Origin: Proteobacteria bacterium UBA5122
GTDB taxonomy: Bacteria; Pseudomonadota; Gammaproteobacteria; Tenderiales; Tenderiaceae
Direction of reading: 5' to 3'
Assembly: GCA_002415485.1 (NCBI GenBank)
Contig: DHYU01000049.1
Location: forward strand, 1,985 to 18,430
DNA: 16,446 nt
This document shows, piece by piece, positions 14,935-16,446 of the stretch; the stretch's first letter is position 1; every line of letters begins with the position of its first letter. Under the pieces are notes generated by a model that searched no databases, was not told the origin of the DNA, and saw nothing but the letters and a program-made list of their open reading frames with translations. A program made the translations under genes and the position numbers.

Positions 14935-15366
14935 TTAGACCATATCCTTCAACTTTTTCAGAGGCTGGATTTTAACCACAGTACGGGCAGGCTTGGCCTT
15001 AAAGGTTGTCTCTTCACCAGTAAATGGGTTAATGCCTTTACGTGCCTTGGTGGCTGGCTTGCGGATGGTTTTGACCTTCATCAAACCAGGCAGGCTGAAA
15101 TGACCAACTGCGCCTTTCTTTACATGCGCCTCGATCACATCATTCAGCGCATCCAGAACCGCCGCTACGTCCTTACGCGCAACATTGGTGCGCTCAGCGA
15201 TGGTATTCAGAGTTTCAGTTTTGGTGAACGCAGTCTTGGCGATCTTCAATGCAGCAGCAGGAGCTGCTTTCTTAGTAGCCACTGGCTTAGCAGCCGCTTT
15301 CTTGGTAACTGCTTTTTTCACTGCTGTTTTCTTTGCTGTTGCTTTCTTTTTCACTGTCTTTTTCAT
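14935..15366 (-). CDS. HU-family DNA-binding protein with Lys/Ala-rich N-terminal tail
   Basis: A 143-residue nucleoid protein. Residues 45-138 are an HU/IHF fold: helical start (AFTKTETLNTIAERTNVARKD), GHFSLPGLMKV strand region, and the DNA-bending arm RKGINPFTGEETTFKAKPAR (109-128) with the intercalating proline in NPFTGE (Pro114). Residues 1-44 are an added tail of almost only Lys, Ala, Thr and Val with AKK/VKK repeats, like the tails of histone H1-like bacterial proteins. The tail should be disordered, highly basic, and bind DNA without sequence preference. Standard HU is about 90 residues, so this is an extended form and probably not the main HU. The ATG at 15366 has AGGGG about 10-11 bp upstream. 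It ends at a bidirectional terminator and appears monocistronic. Confidence 0.92.
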   Translation of the reverse strand: MKKTVKKKATAKKTAVKKAVTKKAAAKPVATKKAAPAAALKIAKTAFTKTETLNTIAERTNVARKDVAAVLDALNDVIEAHVKKGAVGHFSLPGLMKVKTIRKPATKARKGINPFTGEETTFKAKPARTVVKIQPLKKLKDMV

Positions 15367-15414
15367 TTCGATTCAGCCCCTGTCGATTGTCCCTGTTGAG
15401 TTCAAGGTGGTTAA

Positions 15415-15443
15415 TTTTTACATCAAGTTTTTCTTCAAAGCAA
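15415..15443 (-). promoter_or_regulatory. Candidate promoter of the HU-like gene
   Basis: On the minus strand, TTGCTT (15443-15438) and TAAAAA (15420-15415) stand 17 bp apart as -35 and -10 candidates, at 3/6 and 4/6 matches. The spacer and flanks are A-rich, and transcription would start about 40-45 bp before the ATG at 15366. The match is modest. Confidence 0.33.
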
Positions 15444-15514
15444 AAGGTTTTATCGATTTAACCCCAGCGTATCCGCGCCCTTATACCTTCCGCTACTTTT
15501 TTACCATCCATTTG

Positions 15515-15536
15515 TATAAAAATCACTATTTTTATA
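15515..15536. repeat. Perfect 22-bp AT-rich inverted repeat, possible operator
   Basis: TATAAAAAT (15515-15523) and ATTTTTATA (15528-15536) are perfect 9-bp arms around CACT. It sits near the middle of the divergent intergenic region, about 70 bp upstream of the HU-like promoter candidate and 120 bp upstream of the SCO promoter candidate. Symmetry with a short spacer fits a dimeric regulator site, but I cannot match it to a known consensus. As RNA it would be a weak A-U hairpin. Confidence 0.5.
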
Positions 15537-15651
15537 GCATCCCAAGCGCTCTTCCATTAGATTATTGCCTTTTGCATACCCGCTGATTCTGACAACGCCC
15601 TCCATCTCATAAGAACACCGGTCAATGCGGGATGGAATGAGCGGCCAAGAT

Positions 15652-15660
15652 TGCTACAAT
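15652..15660 (+). promoter_or_regulatory. Extended -10 promoter candidate for the SCO gene
   Basis: TGC-TACAAT is an extended -10 element, with TACAAT (15655-15660) at 5/6 to consensus. No good -35 is present, which is usual for this promoter type. Transcription would begin near 15667, leaving a leader of about 35 bases before the ATG at 15702 and supporting that start. Confidence 0.42.
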
Positions 15661-15701
15661 CAACTCCCTTAAATCCTCGAAACGAATGGAAAAATCCTAA
15701 T

Positions 15702-16328
15702 ATGAAACGCCTTTTCATTATGTCCGGAGTTGGGCTATCGCTTATTTTAATCGCTGCGGCAATACTATGGCCCCAGGAGCCTGCACCACTCGAATTCAAC
15801 GACATTAGAGGCATCTCGGTTCTATCTCCCGCACACCCGATGAATTCATTTGGCCTCATCACCCATGACAACCAACCCTTCTCGACATCAGATTTAAAGA
15901 ACCAGTGGAGCATCATGTTTTTCGGCTTCACGCACTGCCCGGATGTCTGCCCAACAACGCTCAATGCTCTCAGCCAATCATTACCCCAACTTCACGGTCA
16001 CACCGAAGCCAATAATCGCTACTACATGGTCACGCTCGATCCAGCACGTGACACCGCTGCGCGCTTGAAAGAGTATGTCGGCTACTTTTCACCTGACTTT
16101 ATTGGAATTACCGGCGAGAAAAATCAGATTGATGCCGTCGCTACACACAATGGCATCATCTACGACTACGAGGGAGATTTAAGCAGCGGCGATTACATCG
16201 TCAACCACTATTCGGCATTATTGGTGGTCGATCCCCAGGCGCGCGTACGCGCACATATCCTGCCGCCACACACACAGCAGCGCATTGCGACCGCTTTCAA
16301 TCGGATCGTGGAGTATTACGGTAACTAG
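15702..16328 (+). CDS. SCO1/SenC family copper-binding thioredoxin-fold protein
   Basis: A 208-residue protein anchored by one N-terminal helix (about 5-23) with a periplasmic thioredoxin-like domain. SCO proteins bind copper and help build the CuA or CuB centres of haem-copper oxidases, or act as thiol reductases. The copper ligands are all present: Cys79 and Cys83 in CPDVC (GFTHCPDVCPTTL context) and His169 in NHYSALLVVD. The segment TLDPARDTAARLKEYV is also typical of the family. The start at 15702 is chosen because it places the membrane anchor at the N-terminus and lies just after a plausible promoter; the frame is open upstream but without a credible start. Its ribosome-binding site is weak (GGA about 12 bp upstream). 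No oxidase genes are in view, so the client is unknown. A terminator follows within 25 bp of the stop, so the gene is probably monocistronic. Confidence 0.93.
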   Translation: MKRLFIMSGVGLSLILIAAAILWPQEPAPLEFNDIRGISVLSPAHPMNSFGLITHDNQPFSTSDLKNQWSIMFFGFTHCPDVCPTTLNALSQSLPQLHGHTEANNRYYMVTLDPARDTAARLKEYVGYFSPDFIGITGEKNQIDAVATHNGIIYDYEGDLSSGDYIVNHYSALLVVDPQARVRAHILPPHTQQRIATAFNRIVEYYGN

Positions 16329-16347
16329 TTACATTTTCACAAGGCAT

Positions 16348-16385
16348 AAAAAAAAGCCGGATAGGGAAACCTATCCGGCTTTCTT
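16348..16385. terminator. Bidirectional terminator between SCO gene and tRNA-Lys
   Basis: AAAGCCGGATAGG (16353-16365) and CCTATCCGGCTTT (16370-16382) form a 13-bp stem closed by a GAAA tetraloop. Eight A's (16348-16355) on one side and TTTCTT on the other let it work in both directions. It ends the SCO transcript and, on the minus strand, lies 8 bp past the 3' end of the tRNA. Confidence 0.92.
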
Positions 16386-16390
16386 ATATA

Positions 16391-16446
16391 TGGTGGGCCG
16401 TCTGCGACTCGAACGCAGGACCAACGGATTAAAAGTCCGGTGCTCT
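16391..16446 (-). tRNA. tRNA-Lys(TTT), 3' part, cut by the window end
   Basis: The minus strand shows, in order, the end of the D stem (AGAGC), an anticodon stem-loop with loop CTTTTAA, variable loop, T arm with TTCGAGTC between CTGCG and CGCAG, the 3' acceptor strand, discriminator A and an encoded CCA (16393-16391). The anticodon is TTT, complementary to 16431-16433, hence lysine. The 5' acceptor strand and most of the D arm lie beyond the window. The first anticodon-stem pair appears to be a C-U mismatch. Confidence 0.95.

Larger units (their letters stand above)
15367..15701. other. 335-bp AT-rich intergenic region between divergent HU-like and SCO genes
   Basis: No coding region is supported here. 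It holds a candidate minus-strand promoter for the HU-like gene (15415-15443), a perfect AT-rich inverted repeat (15515-15536) and a candidate extended -10 promoter for the SCO gene (15652-15660). The stretch 15540-15650 shows nothing I can identify. Frames that cross this region from either side look like chance openings. Confidence 0.7.

Noticed and set aside
15651..15701. Upstream start of the SCO gene, adding 17 residues
   Set aside because: The added residues are polar, the start would be TTG within the candidate -10 element, and the membrane anchor would no longer be N-terminal.
16391..16446. tRNA-Lys as an integration (att) site of a mobile element
   Set aside because: Integrative elements often target tRNA 3' ends, but no direct repeat of the tRNA end and no integrase are seen in the window, and the neighbouring SCO gene and terminator look ordinary.

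Overview
The window looks like a chromosomal segment of a gammaproteobacterium. The basis is inference from gene content: Slt70-type murein transglycosylase, SirB2 family protein, SCO1/SenC protein, HU-family protein with a Lys/Ala-rich tail, a proteobacterial AddAB-like helicase-nuclease pair, and a tRNA-Lys with an encoded CCA end. No phage, transposon, CRISPR array or integrase is visible, so this is mostly core or stable accessory DNA. The species cannot be named from the sequence alone.

Layout. Bases 1-60 hold the end of an unidentified plus-strand gene, followed by a clean intrinsic terminator (105-131). A plus-strand pair follows: a membrane-bound HAMP-PAS-GGDEF-EAL cyclic-di-GMP enzyme (217-2610) and, 2 bp later, a divergent 3-methyladenine DNA glycosylase I (Tag-like) protein (2613-3284). 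From 3375 to 11055 all genes are on the minus strand. Read in the direction of transcription they are a DUF523/TudS-like iron-sulfur protein, a small DUF5658-type membrane protein, an AddB-like nuclease, an AddA-like helicase-nuclease (8-bp overlap with the previous gene), and a SirB2 family membrane protein. The two large genes fill 6 kb and are the main content of the window. From about 11132 the plus strand carries an Slt-type lytic transglycosylase and an unrecognised lipoprotein with an 18-glycine linker made of a GGTGGC hexamer repeat. A bidirectional terminator (14875-14913) separates the lipoprotein gene from the convergent HU-like gene. A 335-bp AT-rich intergenic region with a perfect 22-bp inverted repeat then leads to a SCO1/SenC gene on the plus strand. 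A second bidirectional terminator separates that gene from a minus-strand tRNA-Lys(TTT), cut by the window edge.

How the genes work together. The AddB-like and AddA-like proteins are expected to form one complex that processes double-strand DNA ends. Both carry intact RecB-type nuclease motifs, only the AddA-like subunit has helicase motifs, and the AddB-like subunit has the four cysteines expected of an iron-sulfur clamp. The tight coupling of a c-di-GMP enzyme to a Tag-like glycosylase gene, with changed active-site and zinc-ligand positions, is the other arrangement worth following. The remaining genes look like independent housekeeping or envelope functions: peptidoglycan turnover, nucleoid architecture and copper delivery to cytochrome oxidase.
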